This document shows, in pieces, positions 8,265 through 17,578 of a stretch of DNA of 64,000 bases. Position numbers and translations under genes: made by a program. This stretch comes from an uncultured Roseobacter sp. GTDB taxonomy: Bacteria; Pseudomonadota; Alphaproteobacteria; Rhodobacterales; Rhodobacteraceae. Under the pieces are notes generated by a model. It did no database searches. It saw nothing but the letters and a program-made list of their open reading frames with translations, and was not told where the DNA came from. The stretch is from NCBI RefSeq assembly GCF_947491795.1, contig NZ_CANLKW010000004.1, positions 1-64,000 of the forward strand, written 5' to 3'. Numbering within the stretch: position 1 is the stretch's first letter; the number at the start of each line of letters is the position of its first letter.

Positions 8265-9302
8265 ATGCGGTTTTCGCTTTTTGTGCATATGGAGCGTATC
8301 TCGCCGGATCAGGACCAGCGTGCGCTCTATGATGACTTTATCGCCCTTGCGAAAATCGCGGATCAGGGGGGCATGCATGCGGTCTGGACGGGCGAGCATC
8401 ATGGCATGGATTTTACCATTGCCCCCAACCCGTTTCTGAATCTGGTCGATCTGGCCCGGCAGACAAAAAATGTCCGGCTGGGCACCGGCACGCTGATTGC
8501 ACCGTTCTGGCACCCTGTTCGCCTCGCCGGAGAAGCGGCCATGACGGATATGATCACAGACGGGCGGCTGGAGCTTGGGATCGCGCGGGGTGCCTACAAT
8601 TATGAGTATGAACGCATGGTGCCCGGGATGGATGCCTGGGACGCAGGGCTGCGCATGCGCGAGCTTGTTCCGGCGCTCCAGGGGCTGTGGCAGGGTGATT
8701 ATGCACAGCAGGGAGAGTATCACAGTTTTCCGGCCACCACGTCCTCACCAAAACCTGTGCAGGACGGCGGTCCTCCCATCTGGATTGCGGCGCGTGATCC
8801 CAACAGCCATGAATTCGCCGTCTCCAATGGATGTCAGGTCCAGGTCACGCCGCTGTGGCAGGGGGATGAAGAGATCACAAAGCTCATGGAGACATTCAAA
8901 GCCGCCTGTGCAAAATTTCCGGATATTCCGCGCCCGGAAATTATGTTGCTGAACCACACCTACATCGCGTCTGACGCGGCGGATGCACAGGTGGCCGCCG
9001 AAGAGATAAACCGTTTTTACTGCTATTTCGGGGCCTGGTTCAAAAACGAACGCCCTGTGAGTCAGGGTCTGATCGCGCCGCTGACAGATGCCGAAATCGC
9101 GTCCCATCCGTTTTACTCACCAGAGGCGATGCTGCGTGATAATGTCATCGCTACGCCAAAAGAGGCGATCCGAAGGATCGGCACCTATGCGGATATGGGC
9201 TACGATGAATATGCGTTCTGGATCGACAGCGGTATGAGTTTTGAGCGCAAGAAAGCATCGCTGGAGCGTTTTATCTCTGATGTCATGCCGGCCTTTGCCT
9301 GA
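8265..9302 (+). CDS. Luciferase-like (LLM class) flavin-dependent monooxygenase
   Basis: The 345-residue TIM-barrel protein begins MRFSLFVHMERISP and carries LLM-class motifs: AVWTGEHHGMDF, NVRLGTGTLIAPFWHPVRLAGE, DMITDGRLELGIARGAYNYEYE and the C-terminal YADMGYDEYAFWID. Such enzymes use reduced flavin from a separate reductase, here the gene directly upstream, to insert oxygen into alkanes, ketones, sulfonates or N-heterocycles. The ATG at 8265 follows a GGAAGG ribosome site; longer forms would run into the upstream gene. The substrate cannot be read from the sequence. Confidence 0.9.
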   Translation: MRFSLFVHMERISPDQDQRALYDDFIALAKIADQGGMHAVWTGEHHGMDFTIAPNPFLNLVDLARQTKNVRLGTGTLIAPFWHPVRLAGEAAMTDMITDGRLELGIARGAYNYEYERMVPGMDAWDAGLRMRELVPALQGLWQGDYAQQGEYHSFPATTSSPKPVQDGGPPIWIAARDPNSHEFAVSNGCQVQVTPLWQGDEEITKLMETFKAACAKFPDIPRPEIMLLNHTYIASDAADAQVAAEEINRFYCYFGAWFKNERPVSQGLIAPLTDAEIASHPFYSPEAMLRDNVIATPKEAIRRIGTYADMGYDEYAFWIDSGMSFERKKASLERFISDVMPAFA

Positions 9303-9312
9303 GGAGCAGAAA

Positions 9313-10779
9313 ATGCAGCAGTTTCAGCAGTACATCGGCGGCGTGTTCTCGGATGGATCAGCTCAGTTCGAAAGCCGTGATCCTGCATCAGGCGAGCCCT
9401 GGGCTTTGATGCCCGAGGCGCGGGGTGCGGATGTTGATGCCGCCGTCCTGGCCGCGCGGGAGGCTTTTCTCTCTCCGTCCTGGATGGAAATGACAGCGTC
9501 GGCGCGCGGAAAACTGCTGTTTCGCCTGGCGGACCTTGTCGCTGAGAATGCGCCGAAGCTGGCTGAGCTTGAAACACGTGATACCGGCAAGATCATTCGG
9601 GAGACCTCTGCCCAGATCGCCTATGTCGCCGAGTATTTTCGGTACTATGCCGGGCTGGCAGACAAGATCGAAGGCGCGCATCTGCCGATCGACAAGCCCG
9701 ACATGGAAGTCTGGCTCAGGCGCGAGCCTGTTGGTGTTGTTGCGGCGGTCGTACCCTGGAATTCGCAGCTGTTTTTGTCCGCCGTTAAAATCGGCCCGGC
9801 CCTTGCCGCTGGCTGCACGGTCGTTCTGAAAGCCTCCGAGGACGGGCCCGCGCCCATGCTGGAGTTTGCGCGTATCTTCGATCAGGCAGGTTTTCCCCCG
9901 GGCGTTCTGAATGTGATCACCGGGTTTGGACCCGAATGCGGCGCTGTTCTCAGCAGCCATCCGGACATAGACCATGTGGCATTTACGGGCGGACCGGAGA
10001 CGGCCCGCCATATTGTGCGGAATTCGGCGGAAAATCTGGCATCGACATCACTGGAACTGGGGGGCAAATCTCCCTTTATTGTTTTTGGAGATGCTGACAT
10101 CGAGAGCGCGGTCAATGCGCAGATTTCCGGTATATTTGCGGCCTCCGGACAAAGCTGCGTTGCGGGATCACGCCTGTTGATCGAGGCCTCGGTGAAGGAC
10201 CAGTTTCTGGCGCGGCTGAAAGAAAAAGCCGAAGCCATTGTCATTGGTCCGCCCGACGATATGACCACAGAAGTCGGGCCGCTTTGTACGCCGACCCAGG
10301 TTCAGAGGGCGTCCGATCTGATTGCGCGGTCCGTAGCTGCGGGTGCCCGTGTGATTACAGGGGGAAGCGCGCTGGAACGGTCAGGCAATTATTTTCCACC
10401 GACGATTGTCGACTGCTCAGAAACGCCGGATGCGCCATGCCTGACAGAAGAGTTTTTCGGCCCTGTTCTGTCCGTGGTCAGTTTCAGCACAGAAGCCGAG
10501 GCTCTGGCGCTGGCAAACGACACGGATTTTGGACTGGCGTCGGGTGTCTTTACCAAGGATCTCACCCGGGCGCACAGGATGATCCGGGGCATTCGCGCAG
10601 GTATCGTATGGGTCAACACGTACAGGGCCGTCAGCCCGATCGCACCTTTCGGTGGCCACGGTCTGAGCGGGCACGGACGCGAGGGCGGACTTCAGGCCGC
10701 ACTGGATTATACGAAAGTCAAAACGGTCTGGCTGCGCACCAGCGATGATCCGATCCCGGACCCGTTTGTGATGCGCTGA
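9313..10779 (+). CDS. NAD(P)+-dependent aldehyde dehydrogenase
   Basis: The 488-residue protein is a full-length ALDH: the VVPWNSQLFLSAVKIGPALAAGCTVVLKASE cofactor block, the FTGGPETARHI strand, the general base in LELGGKSP, the catalytic cysteine in ASGQSCVAGSRLL, and EEFFGPVLSVV near the end. The ATG at 9313 follows a GAGGAG ribosome site at 9301. It is the last gene of the operon that starts at 5960 and probably oxidises an aldehyde released by the monooxygenase to the acid. Its exact substrate, and the choice of NAD or NADP, are not visible. Confidence 0.93.
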   Translation: MQQFQQYIGGVFSDGSAQFESRDPASGEPWALMPEARGADVDAAVLAAREAFLSPSWMEMTASARGKLLFRLADLVAENAPKLAELETRDTGKIIRETSAQIAYVAEYFRYYAGLADKIEGAHLPIDKPDMEVWLRREPVGVVAAVVPWNSQLFLSAVKIGPALAAGCTVVLKASEDGPAPMLEFARIFDQAGFPPGVLNVITGFGPECGAVLSSHPDIDHVAFTGGPETARHIVRNSAENLASTSLELGGKSPFIVFGDADIESAVNAQISGIFAASGQSCVAGSRLLIEASVKDQFLARLKEKAEAIVIGPPDDMTTEVGPLCTPTQVQRASDLIARSVAAGARVITGGSALERSGNYFPPTIVDCSETPDAPCLTEEFFGPVLSVVSFSTEAEALALANDTDFGLASGVFTKDLTRAHRMIRGIRAGIVWVNTYRAVSPIAPFGGHGLSGHGREGGLQAALDYTKVKTVWLRTSDDPIPDPFVMR

Positions 10780-10808
10780 CCTCCGAGGGTCATTGCCAGA
10801 GCGGAGCG

Positions 10809-11690
10809 TCAGGTATCCTTCCGCGCGCGGTATGCACCCGGCGTCATCCCTGTCTGCTGTCTGAATGCCCTGCTGAAAAAGGCCGGGTCTCTGAAGCCGC
10901 ATCTGGGGGCAACATCTGCAACAGTATGGCGAGTGAACTCCAGCAGCCTTTTGGCTTCAACAAGCCGTCTTTGCCGGATCATGGCGTTCGGCGGAACGCC
11001 AAGATATTTTTTGCAGATACGCGTCAGGTGCGGTGGAGAAACACCAAGTGCGCGGGCATAGTCCTCGACGGTCAGTTGTTCCTGGAAGTTTTGCTCGATT
11101 GAGTCACAAAAGGCCTGTGCCTGCTTTTCGTGCCGGGTCAGTTCCTGGCGCGGGATTTTGCTGGCTGTGATGGCGCGCGAAGGACCTGATGTCATATACA
11201 GCACCAGAACACGCGCCAGTGCGCAAAGCAGGGGTTCGCGATCCGCGTCGATGCTCGCAAATGCCCGCCGCGCCTGGGCGGTCAGCACACGGATATCCTC
11301 AAACTTCTGCGTGTCTTCTGGCGTCTGTAGTAAAGCGCCCGTGGTCGCCTGGACTTCGATCCTCCCTCTTGTGTCGGTGTCCAGTGACCGTATTCTGATC
11401 GACAGAACATCGCCTTCGATATTTTCTGGAAAATGAAACCCATGCGGGACACCGGGGGGTATCAGCAAGGCAACCGGAGACGGCGCAGCGTATTCCGTAT
11501 CGGCCAGTCTGATCCGTACACCCGGCGTCTCCAGCACGAAAAACTGCGCCAGATGCTTGTGGGTATGAGGTCGGATAGTCCAATCGTGCAGACTGCTGCG
11601 ATCACGGATGGTTTCGTGATGCACCGGATCCGCGTTGCCGCCAGCCAGAAGATTTCCGTATAAATCATAAGAAGGTATGGAAAAAGTCAT
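10809..11690 (-). CDS. pobR: AraC-family activator of 4-hydroxybenzoate hydroxylase (PobR type)
   Basis: The 293-residue protein has an N-terminal cupin-like sensor (IRPHTHKHLAQFFVLE, LLIPPGVPHGFHFPE) and a C-terminal double helix-turn-helix (LTVEDYARALGVSPPHLTRICKKYLG, then VAPRCGFRDPAFFSRAFRQQTGMTPGAYR). It is divergent from pobA with a gap of about 125 bp. This arrangement and the cupin-AraC build match PobR, which activates pobA when 4-hydroxybenzoate binds. The identity rests mainly on the neighbour. It converges on the aldehyde dehydrogenase gene with a 29-bp gap. Confidence 0.8.
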   Translation of the reverse strand: MTFSIPSYDLYGNLLAGGNADPVHHETIRDRSSLHDWTIRPHTHKHLAQFFVLETPGVRIRLADTEYAAPSPVALLIPPGVPHGFHFPENIEGDVLSIRIRSLDTDTRGRIEVQATTGALLQTPEDTQKFEDIRVLTAQARRAFASIDADREPLLCALARVLVLYMTSGPSRAITASKIPRQELTRHEKQAQAFCDSIEQNFQEQLTVEDYARALGVSPPHLTRICKKYLGVPPNAMIRQRRLVEAKRLLEFTRHTVADVAPRCGFRDPAFFSRAFRQQTGMTPGAYRARKDT

Positions 11691-11816
11691 GAGCGTCCGG
11701 CCTGTTTCACAAATGGTGTGGTGATCGGATAGTGCAATCTTTTGCCAGAGAAATCCATTTTTCCCGTGCGTGTTCGGGCCTAGACTTTTGTGTCACGCCA
11801 AGGGGAGGAACGTCGC

Positions 11817-13001
11817 CTGGAACATACGGTTAAAACATCTGTCTGCATTGTCGGCGCGGGCCCCGGAGGGCTTTTGCTGTCCCAGCTGCTGGCATGTTCG
11901 GGGGTTGATACGGTCGTGATTGACCGCAAGGACCGGGCCTATATCGAAGGCCGGGTGCGGGCTGGTGTGCTTGAGCAGGGAACCGTCGACGCGCTGGAAG
12001 CGGCCGGGGTGGCAGATCGTTTGCACCGGGAAGGCCTGCCGCATGACGGGTTTGAGCTGGCATTTGACGGTGACCGGCTGAGGATTGACCTGCGTGCGCT
12101 GACCGGCAAACCGGTGATGGTATATGGCCAGACGGAAATCACCCGGGACCTGTTTGAAAGCCGCTTTGCCGATGGCCAGCAGTTTTTCTTTGATGTTGAG
12201 GACGTGACGCTCAGTGACCTGCGAACAGACAGACCTTTGGTATGTTTTGGGCACCGCGGCGACCGGGTGACGGTGGAATGTGACTATGTCGCAGGCTGTG
12301 ATGGTTTCCATGGTGTGTCCCGCCAGGCGATTCCGACCGATGTTCTCAGGACATATGAGCGTGTTTACCCCTTTGGCTGGCTGGGTATTCTGGTGGACCA
12401 GCCACCTGTAAGCCACGAACTGATCTATGCAAATCATGCCAGCGGCTTTGCACTGGCGTCCATGCGATCCGAAACGCGCAGCCGGTGTTATGTCCAGTGC
12501 GATCCGGGCGATCAGATTGACGACTGGCCGGACACGCGCTTTTGGGATGAATTTGAAAAACGGCTTGGTCCCGATATCGCTTCAGGACTGCGCCGGGGAG
12601 CGTCCTTTGAAAAAAGTATCGCGCCGTTGCGGTCATTCGTGGCCGAGCCGATGCGCTGGGGCAGTCTCTTTCTTGCGGGTGACGCGGCACATATCGTGCC
12701 GCCCACCGGGGCGAAGGGCCTGAACCTTGCGGTTGCTGATGTGCGGTTGTTGGCGCGGGCGCTGGCGGAACACTACAGCAATGGCAATGACCACTACATC
12801 GACACCTATTCAGAGACCGTTCTGAGACGGGTCTGGAAGGTCGAACGCTTTTCCTGGCAGATGTCCAACCTGCTGCATCAGTTCCCGGCGCATTCGCCCT
12901 TTGAAAAGCGGATGCAGCGCGCGGATTTTGACTATCTGTGCGGCTCGGAAGCGGCACAGCAGAGCCTTGCAGAGAACTACGTTGGGCTGCCGCTGGAGTA
13001 G
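11817..13001 (+). CDS. pobA: 4-hydroxybenzoate 3-monooxygenase
   Basis: This FAD enzyme converts 4-hydroxybenzoate to protocatechuate with NAD(P)H and O2. The Rossmann motif CIVGAGPGGLLLSQLL, GRVRAGVLEQGTVD, the YPFGWLGILVDQPPVSHELIYANH segment, SIAPLRSFV and FLAGDAAHIVPPTGAKGLNLA match Pseudomonas PobA closely. No ATG, GTG or TTG is well placed: a Shine-Dalgarno (AGGGGAGG, 11801-11808) sits eight bases before a CTG at 11817, which gives 394 residues, the length of the P. fluorescens enzyme. The only conventional in-frame start is a GTG at 11790, upstream of that ribosome site. The downstream protocatechuate genes are not in the window. Confidence 0.93.
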   Translation: MEHTVKTSVCIVGAGPGGLLLSQLLACSGVDTVVIDRKDRAYIEGRVRAGVLEQGTVDALEAAGVADRLHREGLPHDGFELAFDGDRLRIDLRALTGKPVMVYGQTEITRDLFESRFADGQQFFFDVEDVTLSDLRTDRPLVCFGHRGDRVTVECDYVAGCDGFHGVSRQAIPTDVLRTYERVYPFGWLGILVDQPPVSHELIYANHASGFALASMRSETRSRCYVQCDPGDQIDDWPDTRFWDEFEKRLGPDIASGLRRGASFEKSIAPLRSFVAEPMRWGSLFLAGDAAHIVPPTGAKGLNLAVADVRLLARALAEHYSNGNDHYIDTYSETVLRRVWKVERFSWQMSNLLHQFPAHSPFEKRMQRADFDYLCGSEAAQQSLAENYVGLPLE

Positions 13002-13023
13002 CAGCAGGGGCGTTGAAACAGGG

Positions 13024-13059
13024 GCCCGTTGCCCGCTCAGCGGCGGTGCGCAAACGGGC
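13024..13059. terminator. Possible bidirectional terminator
   Basis: Between the convergent pobA and amidohydrolase genes, gcccgtt (13024-13030) pairs with aacgggc (13053-13059). The loop is long (22 nt) and GC-rich, and there is only a short T run at 13073-13077, so this is weak. Confidence 0.35.
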
Positions 13060-13081
13060 TCAGACGCTCCCGGTTTTTCCG

Positions 13082-14773
13082 TCAGGTCGCATCGGCACTG
13101 CGTTCATAGGTGACACGGCCATCACAAATCGTCATGACGGTCTGAGCATCCGTCACGTTTTCGGGCGCAAGCGCCGTCAGGTCGTGGCTCATTATTGCGA
13201 TATCGGCCATCATGCCGGGCTTCAGGCAGCCTTTGCGGTCCTCGCGGAATTCGACCCAGGCGTTGTCTTTAGTGTAGCTTGCGAGCGTATCGGTCAGGCT
13301 TTGCGTCTGATCGGGCCATCCCTCTCCCAGATCCAGCGGCGCCACAGCCGCTTTGACATTGGGCATCACGTCCACCGGTATGACGGGCCAGTCCGTTGAA
13401 AATATGACCCGCGCACCGCTGCGCCGGATGTCCTGCCAGGCATAGGCTCCGGCCAGTTGATGGTCATGCAGGTACTGACCGACCGCGCCGGGGGGAAAGA
13501 TATGCCCGCAGGGCGCGTGACCGGGCTGGATAGAGGCAACAATTCCAAGCTCTGCCAGCCGCGGGATATCATCGGGGTGCATGACTTCCAGGTGCTCAAT
13601 CCGGTGGCGGCTGTCGCGTTTTCCGTTTGCCTCCTGGGCGGCCTGATAGGCATCGATGGTGCGGCGCACACCCGCGTCACCAATGGCGTGAACCGCGATC
13701 TGAAAGCCCAGGCGATCTGCCTCGATACAGGCGGCGACAAAATGCGCCTGGGTGAAAACCTCGTCACCGGTGTTGCCGTCTGCGCCCATGTCGCCCGGAT
13801 AGGGTTGCAGCATCAAAGCGGTACCGCTTTCGACAACGCCATCAATAAACATTTTCAGGTGATTGCAGCGGACTTTGTCTCCCTGAAACCGCGCGCGCAT
13901 TTCCGGTGCTTCGCGGGTCAGTCGTTCCAGCGGGTCGGTTCCTTTGAAATGAAAAGGAACTTCGCACCGGCAGACCAGACGTCCTTCGGCTTCCAGTTCG
14001 CTCAGAAGCTCCAGCTGATATGTGTTACCATCCATCAGGTGCAGGCTGGTGATGCCCTGGGCCGCGCAATGGTGCAGGCCTTTTTCGATAACATCTTTGT
14101 CCATTTCCCGCTCGGCGGGCGTTGCCGGCGGAACGGGATCCTTGCCGGTGGTCAGGCCAAGCATTTCGCGCCCTTTATGGCGCGTCATGTCCAGGACCGG
14201 CCCGTAGGCACCAGGCTCCAGCAGTTCACCGTTTGCCAGTCCGTCCTCGCCCATGACGATTTCTGATCCGGCATCGACCTCACCCCCTTCGAGAAGGCCA
14301 GCTTTGCGCAGCGCTGCGGTGTTGGCCCAGACCGTGTGGTGATCAGGGGCAAACATGGCAAGTGGGCGCTCTTTCAGAATCTGGTCCAGATCGTGGCGGG
14401 TCAGCGTGTGGCCGGTGCCCAGGATGTCGTAGTCCGCCATGACGCAGAATACGAGGTCATCATCCGGGTTGGCGGATGCATATGGTCGGATGGCAGACTT
14501 CATCGCTTCCAGCCCGGAAAGGCCATAGAGGTTCAGGCAGCTCAGTTCGACTGAGCCGCCAAAGAGATGCACATGGCTGTCAATAAACCCGGGCAGGACC
14601 GTGGCACCACCCGCGTCGATTTTCCGTGTGTGTTCACCCGCAAGGGCACTGATTTCTGTATCGCTGCCGACGGCCGTGATCTGGCCGCCCCGAACAGCCA
14701 GCGCCGTTGCATCAGAATGCGCGTCGTCAAAGGTCATGAGCGCGCCGTTAAGGATGATGATGTCAGGTGTCAT
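13082..14773 (-). CDS. YtcJ-like metal-dependent amidohydrolase
   Basis: The 563-residue protein is an amidohydrolase-superfamily enzyme of the YtcJ/AepA group: GFIDSHVHLFGG near residue 65 (the HxH metal motif), HLKMFIDGVVESGTALM, FQIAVHAIGDAGVRRTIDAYQ, and the metal aspartate in FSTDWPV. Such enzymes hydrolyse amides or N-formyl groups; the native substrate is rarely known. It is the last gene on the strand of the polyamine-type ABC operon, 54 bp after the binding-protein gene and separated from it by a hairpin. It may act on the imported compound, but that is inference. A cytoplasmic location is likely since no signal peptide is seen. Confidence 0.85.
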   Translation of the reverse strand: MTPDIIILNGALMTFDDAHSDATALAVRGGQITAVGSDTEISALAGEHTRKIDAGGATVLPGFIDSHVHLFGGSVELSCLNLYGLSGLEAMKSAIRPYASANPDDDLVFCVMADYDILGTGHTLTRHDLDQILKERPLAMFAPDHHTVWANTAALRKAGLLEGGEVDAGSEIVMGEDGLANGELLEPGAYGPVLDMTRHKGREMLGLTTGKDPVPPATPAEREMDKDVIEKGLHHCAAQGITSLHLMDGNTYQLELLSELEAEGRLVCRCEVPFHFKGTDPLERLTREAPEMRARFQGDKVRCNHLKMFIDGVVESGTALMLQPYPGDMGADGNTGDEVFTQAHFVAACIEADRLGFQIAVHAIGDAGVRRTIDAYQAAQEANGKRDSRHRIEHLEVMHPDDIPRLAELGIVASIQPGHAPCGHIFPPGAVGQYLHDHQLAGAYAWQDIRRSGARVIFSTDWPVIPVDVMPNVKAAVAPLDLGEGWPDQTQSLTDTLASYTKDNAWVEFREDRKGCLKPGMMADIAIMSHDLTALAPENVTDAQTVMTICDGRVTYERSADAT

Positions 14774-14794
14774 GCCAGGGGCCTTACGGAAAAG

Positions 14795-14819
14795 TGCGAC
14801 CCCGCCAGGCAGGGTCGCA
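14795..14819 (-). terminator. Intercistronic hairpin after binding-protein gene
   Basis: tgcgaccc (14795-14802) pairs perfectly with gggtcgca (14812-14819) around a nine-base loop, nine bases past the stop of the binding-protein gene. On the minus strand it is followed by CTTTTCC. It may be a partial terminator or an mRNA-stabilising hairpin that lowers expression of the downstream amidohydrolase. Confidence 0.6.
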
Positions 14820-14827
14820 TTGTTGTG

Positions 14828-15847
14828 TTACTTCTGCAGTTCAGTCCAGATGGCAGTATAGAGTTTGGTTGCCGCTGGCGTGCAGGTTTTGGATACGTAA
14901 GCCGCCCCCTTCAGATCGTCCGGGACAACGACTTCGGGCGCTGTTTTCATATCCTCAGGCATGAAGGCCTCGGACCCTTTGATGCCATTTGCATAGCGTG
15001 CAAAAGACGACAGCATCGCCGCGTTTTCTGGTGCCATGATGAAATTGAGGAAGGTTTTTGCCTCCTCAACGTTTTTGGCGTCACTCAGAATGGCCGCGTT
15101 GTCCATCCAGACCGGGAAACCCTCCTGCGGATAGCCAAAAGCAATATCCGCATTCTGGTTGCGCGCCCGGAACGACGCACCGTTCCAGTTCACACCGGCG
15201 GACAGGTCGTTCTTGGCGTATTTTTCGATGTTGCCATAGTCCATGGACAGCCAGTGTGGTTTGGCCGCCTGCAGGGTATCGCGCACCTTTTTGAGGACTT
15301 CACGATCTTCGGTGCACTGTTCGCCACCGACATAATGAATGGCCATGCCCATCACGTCGTTCATTTCAGGCACAACATTAATCTTGCCTTTGAGCTCTTC
15401 CGGCGGGTCGAAAATCACGGCGGCCGTGTTGATGTCGCCGTCATAGACGGCGGTGTTGACCGTCACACCCACCGTACCCCACTGCCATGGAACCGAATAT
15501 TTGCGGCCCGGATCGAAATCTACATCGACCCACTGCGGGTCCATGTGTTTGAAGTTCTCCATTTCGTTCGGATTGCTCTCCAGCAGCAGGCCTTCGCCGA
15601 CAAAGATCGGGATATAGGTGCCCGACGGAACGACGATGTCAAAGCCATGCCCGCCTGCTTTGATCTTGGCCAGCGCGGTGTCATTGCTGTCATAATCCGT
15701 AATGGTGACGCTGATGCCTGTTTCGGCCTCAAACTTTTCAATCATCTCGGGCGACGTGTAGTTGCCCCAGTTATAGATGTTCAGCTCACCTTCGGCAAAG
15801 GCGGGGGCCGCCAGTACCAGCGTCAGCGCTGTCATTGTCTTTCTCAT
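14828..15847 (-). CDS. ABC transporter periplasmic binding protein, spermidine/putrescine type (PotD/PotF-like)
   Basis: The 339-residue protein has a signal peptide (about 18 residues, ending APAFA) and the mature start [21 protein letters not shown], the standard opening of polyamine-binding proteins. Further family marks are [33 protein letters not shown] and [14 protein letters not shown]. It would capture putrescine, spermidine or a related cation for the two permeases and ATPase encoded upstream in the same operon. A GGGAG ribosome site precedes the ATG at 15847. The exact ligand is not certain from sequence. Confidence 0.9.
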   Translation of the reverse strand: MRKTMTALTLVLAAPAFAEGELNIYNWGNYTSPEMIEKFEAETGISVTITDYDSNDTALAKIKAGGHGFDIVVPSGTYIPIFVGEGLLLESNPNEMENFKHMDPQWVDVDFDPGRKYSVPWQWGTVGVTVNTAVYDGDINTAAVIFDPPEELKGKINVVPEMNDVMGMAIHYVGGEQCTEDREVLKKVRDTLQAAKPHWLSMDYGNIEKYAKNDLSAGVNWNGASFRARNQNADIAFGYPQEGFPVWMDNAAILSDAKNVEEAKTFLNFIMAPENAAMLSSFARYANGIKGSEAFMPEDMKTAPEVVVPDDLKGAAYVSKTCTPAATKLYTAIWTELQK

Positions 15848-15867
15848 TTTAAACTCCCGGTTGGTTG

Positions 15868-16671
15868 TCAGTTTCTGATTTTACTTAAAACTGTGAAGGC
15901 GATGACCATCGTCACCGATATGCCCAGAAGGACAGTGGAAATTGCGTTGATCTCGGGCGTCACCACACGGCGCAGCTGGCCCAGCATATAGGTGGGCAGC
16001 GTATCCTGGCCTGCGGATTTCACAAACTCTGTGATCACCACATCATCCAGAGAGATCACAAAAGCCAGCATTGCGCCCGCCAGAATACCCGGCCAGAGCT
16101 GGGGCAGAGTGATCCGCCGGAATACCTGAAACGGGGACGCATAGAGGTCAGCAGCAGCCTGTTCGAGACTGAGATCCATACCCTGCAACCGTGCGCGGAC
16201 TGGCAGATAGGCAAAAGGGATGCAAAAGGCCGAATGCGCGATAATCAGATAAAACAGACCGGTGTAGCCGGTGGCAACCTTGATCATCGCAAAGAAAATC
16301 AGCAGTGCGACGGCGGTAACTATTTCCGGAACCATCAAGGGCTGGTTGATCATGGCAAAAACAGCGCTCTGTCCACGGAATCGCGGCGTGCGGGTTGTGG
16401 CAAGTGCCGCCAGAACGGCAACAGAGGTCGAGATACCGGACGCCCAGACCGCTATGATCAGGCTGCGGACTGTGGCCTCCTGAACCTGTTCATTTGCCCA
16501 GGCTGACTGGTACCAGCGCCAGGAAAACCCTTCCCAGATCGCGATGGATGCACCGGCGTTGAACGAATAGATCACCAGCAGGATAATGGGCAGGTAGAGC
16601 AGCACAAAGCAGGCCAGTGCGATGGTTGTAAAGCCGGTCTGTCTGCGCACGTCAAAGCCGCGATCAGCCAT
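15868..16671 (-). CDS. ABC permease, polyamine type (PotC-like)
   Basis: The protein has about 267 residues and six predicted membrane helices, starting [23 protein letters not shown]. The cytoplasmic EAA loop is [27 protein letters not shown], the contact site for the ATPase. A YSFNAG segment after helix 1 is typical of PotC/PotI. The start at 16671 has an AGGAGGTG ribosome site and overlaps the end of the PotB-like gene; a longer form from 16704 has no such site. Confidence 0.9.
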   Translation of the reverse strand: MADRGFDVRRQTGFTTIALACFVLLYLPIILLVIYSFNAGASIAIWEGFSWRWYQSAWANEQVQEATVRSLIIAVWASGISTSVAVLAALATTRTPRFRGQSAVFAMINQPLMVPEIVTAVALLIFFAMIKVATGYTGLFYLIIAHSAFCIPFAYLPVRARLQGMDLSLEQAAADLYASPFQVFRRITLPQLWPGILAGAMLAFVISLDDVVITEFVKSAGQDTLPTYMLGQLRRVVTPEINAISTVLLGISVTMVIAFTVLSKIRN

Positions 16672-17575
16672 GCCGCACCTCCTCATTGCCTGCTGCACGG
16701 ACATAGGCGAGCAGGGCGATCATCACCACGGCCAGCAGAGTGATCGACAAAGCGGCACCAAGGGGCCAGTTGCGCCCCTGTCCGAACTGCAACTCGATCA
16801 GATTGCCGATCATCAGCTGATTGCCGCCGCCCATGACGCGCGGTGTGACGTAAGCGCCGAGCGAGGGCACAAAAACGAGGATGGAGCCAGCGATAAGGCC
16901 TGGTTTGACAAGTGGCAGGATGATCCGGCGCAGCACCTGCAGACGCGTAGCATAGAGGTCATAGCCTGCCTCGATGAGGCTGAAGTCGAGGCGTTCCATG
17001 GATGCATAAAGCGGCAGCACCATCAGTGGCAGGTAAACATAAACCATGCCCAGAACGATGGAGAATTCTGTAAAAAGCATCTGGATGGGTTCATCAATGA
17101 TGCCAAGTGCAATGAGGACAGAGTTCACCGTTCCCTCGTTCCGGATCAGTTCGACGACGGCAAAGGTGCGGATGAGAAGGTTCGTCCAGAACGGGATGAT
17201 GATCAGCAGCATCCACAGGTCGCGCTGCTTTTTGGGTCGCGTTGCAATGAAATAGGCCGTTGGAAATCCAAAGAAAACGCAGGCCACTGTTGTCAAAAGG
17301 GACAGTTTGACCGACCGCCAGAAAATACTCAGGTGCGCGTCCGACCAGCCGAGCGTTTCATCAAAAATGTCACGCTGCATGATGACGTTGAACCAGGCAT
17401 CAAATGAAAGTTGCCATTCCACGCCACCATATGCCCCGGGCGTCAGGAACGAATAGACCAGTGTAATCAGCAGGGGCCCACTGGCCGCCAGCAGCAGGAT
17501 AGTCAGTGCCGGTGCCAGCAGCATCCAGCGTACCCGTGACGCCCGCCTTGCTGCTGTATCCGACAAATCCGCCAT
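16664..17575 (-). CDS. ABC permease, polyamine type (PotB-like)
   Basis: The 303-residue inner-membrane protein has about six helices, starting MLLAPALTILLLAASGPLLITLVYSF. The EAA loop is EAGYDLYATRLQVLRRIILPLVKPGL, and PFWTNLLIRTFAVVELI is the family's conserved middle segment. It forms the translocation channel with the PotC-like protein. It starts three bases after the ATPase gene and overlaps the PotC-like gene by eight bases, so the set is one operon. Confidence 0.9.
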   Translation of the reverse strand: MADLSDTAARRASRVRWMLLAPALTILLLAASGPLLITLVYSFLTPGAYGGVEWQLSFDAWFNVIMQRDIFDETLGWSDAHLSIFWRSVKLSLLTTVACVFFGFPTAYFIATRPKKQRDLWMLLIIIPFWTNLLIRTFAVVELIRNEGTVNSVLIALGIIDEPIQMLFTEFSIVLGMVYVYLPLMVLPLYASMERLDFSLIEAGYDLYATRLQVLRRIILPLVKPGLIAGSILVFVPSLGAYVTPRVMGGGNQLMIGNLIELQFGQGRNWPLGAALSITLLAVVMIALLAYVRAAGNEEVRHG

Positions 17576-17578
17576 CCT

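Noticed and set aside
14567..15991. Long plus-strand open frame of 474 codons across the amidohydrolase and binding-protein genes
   Set aside because: It is antisense to two well-supported genes, crosses their boundary, and its product has no recognisable domain; typical of GC-rich DNA.
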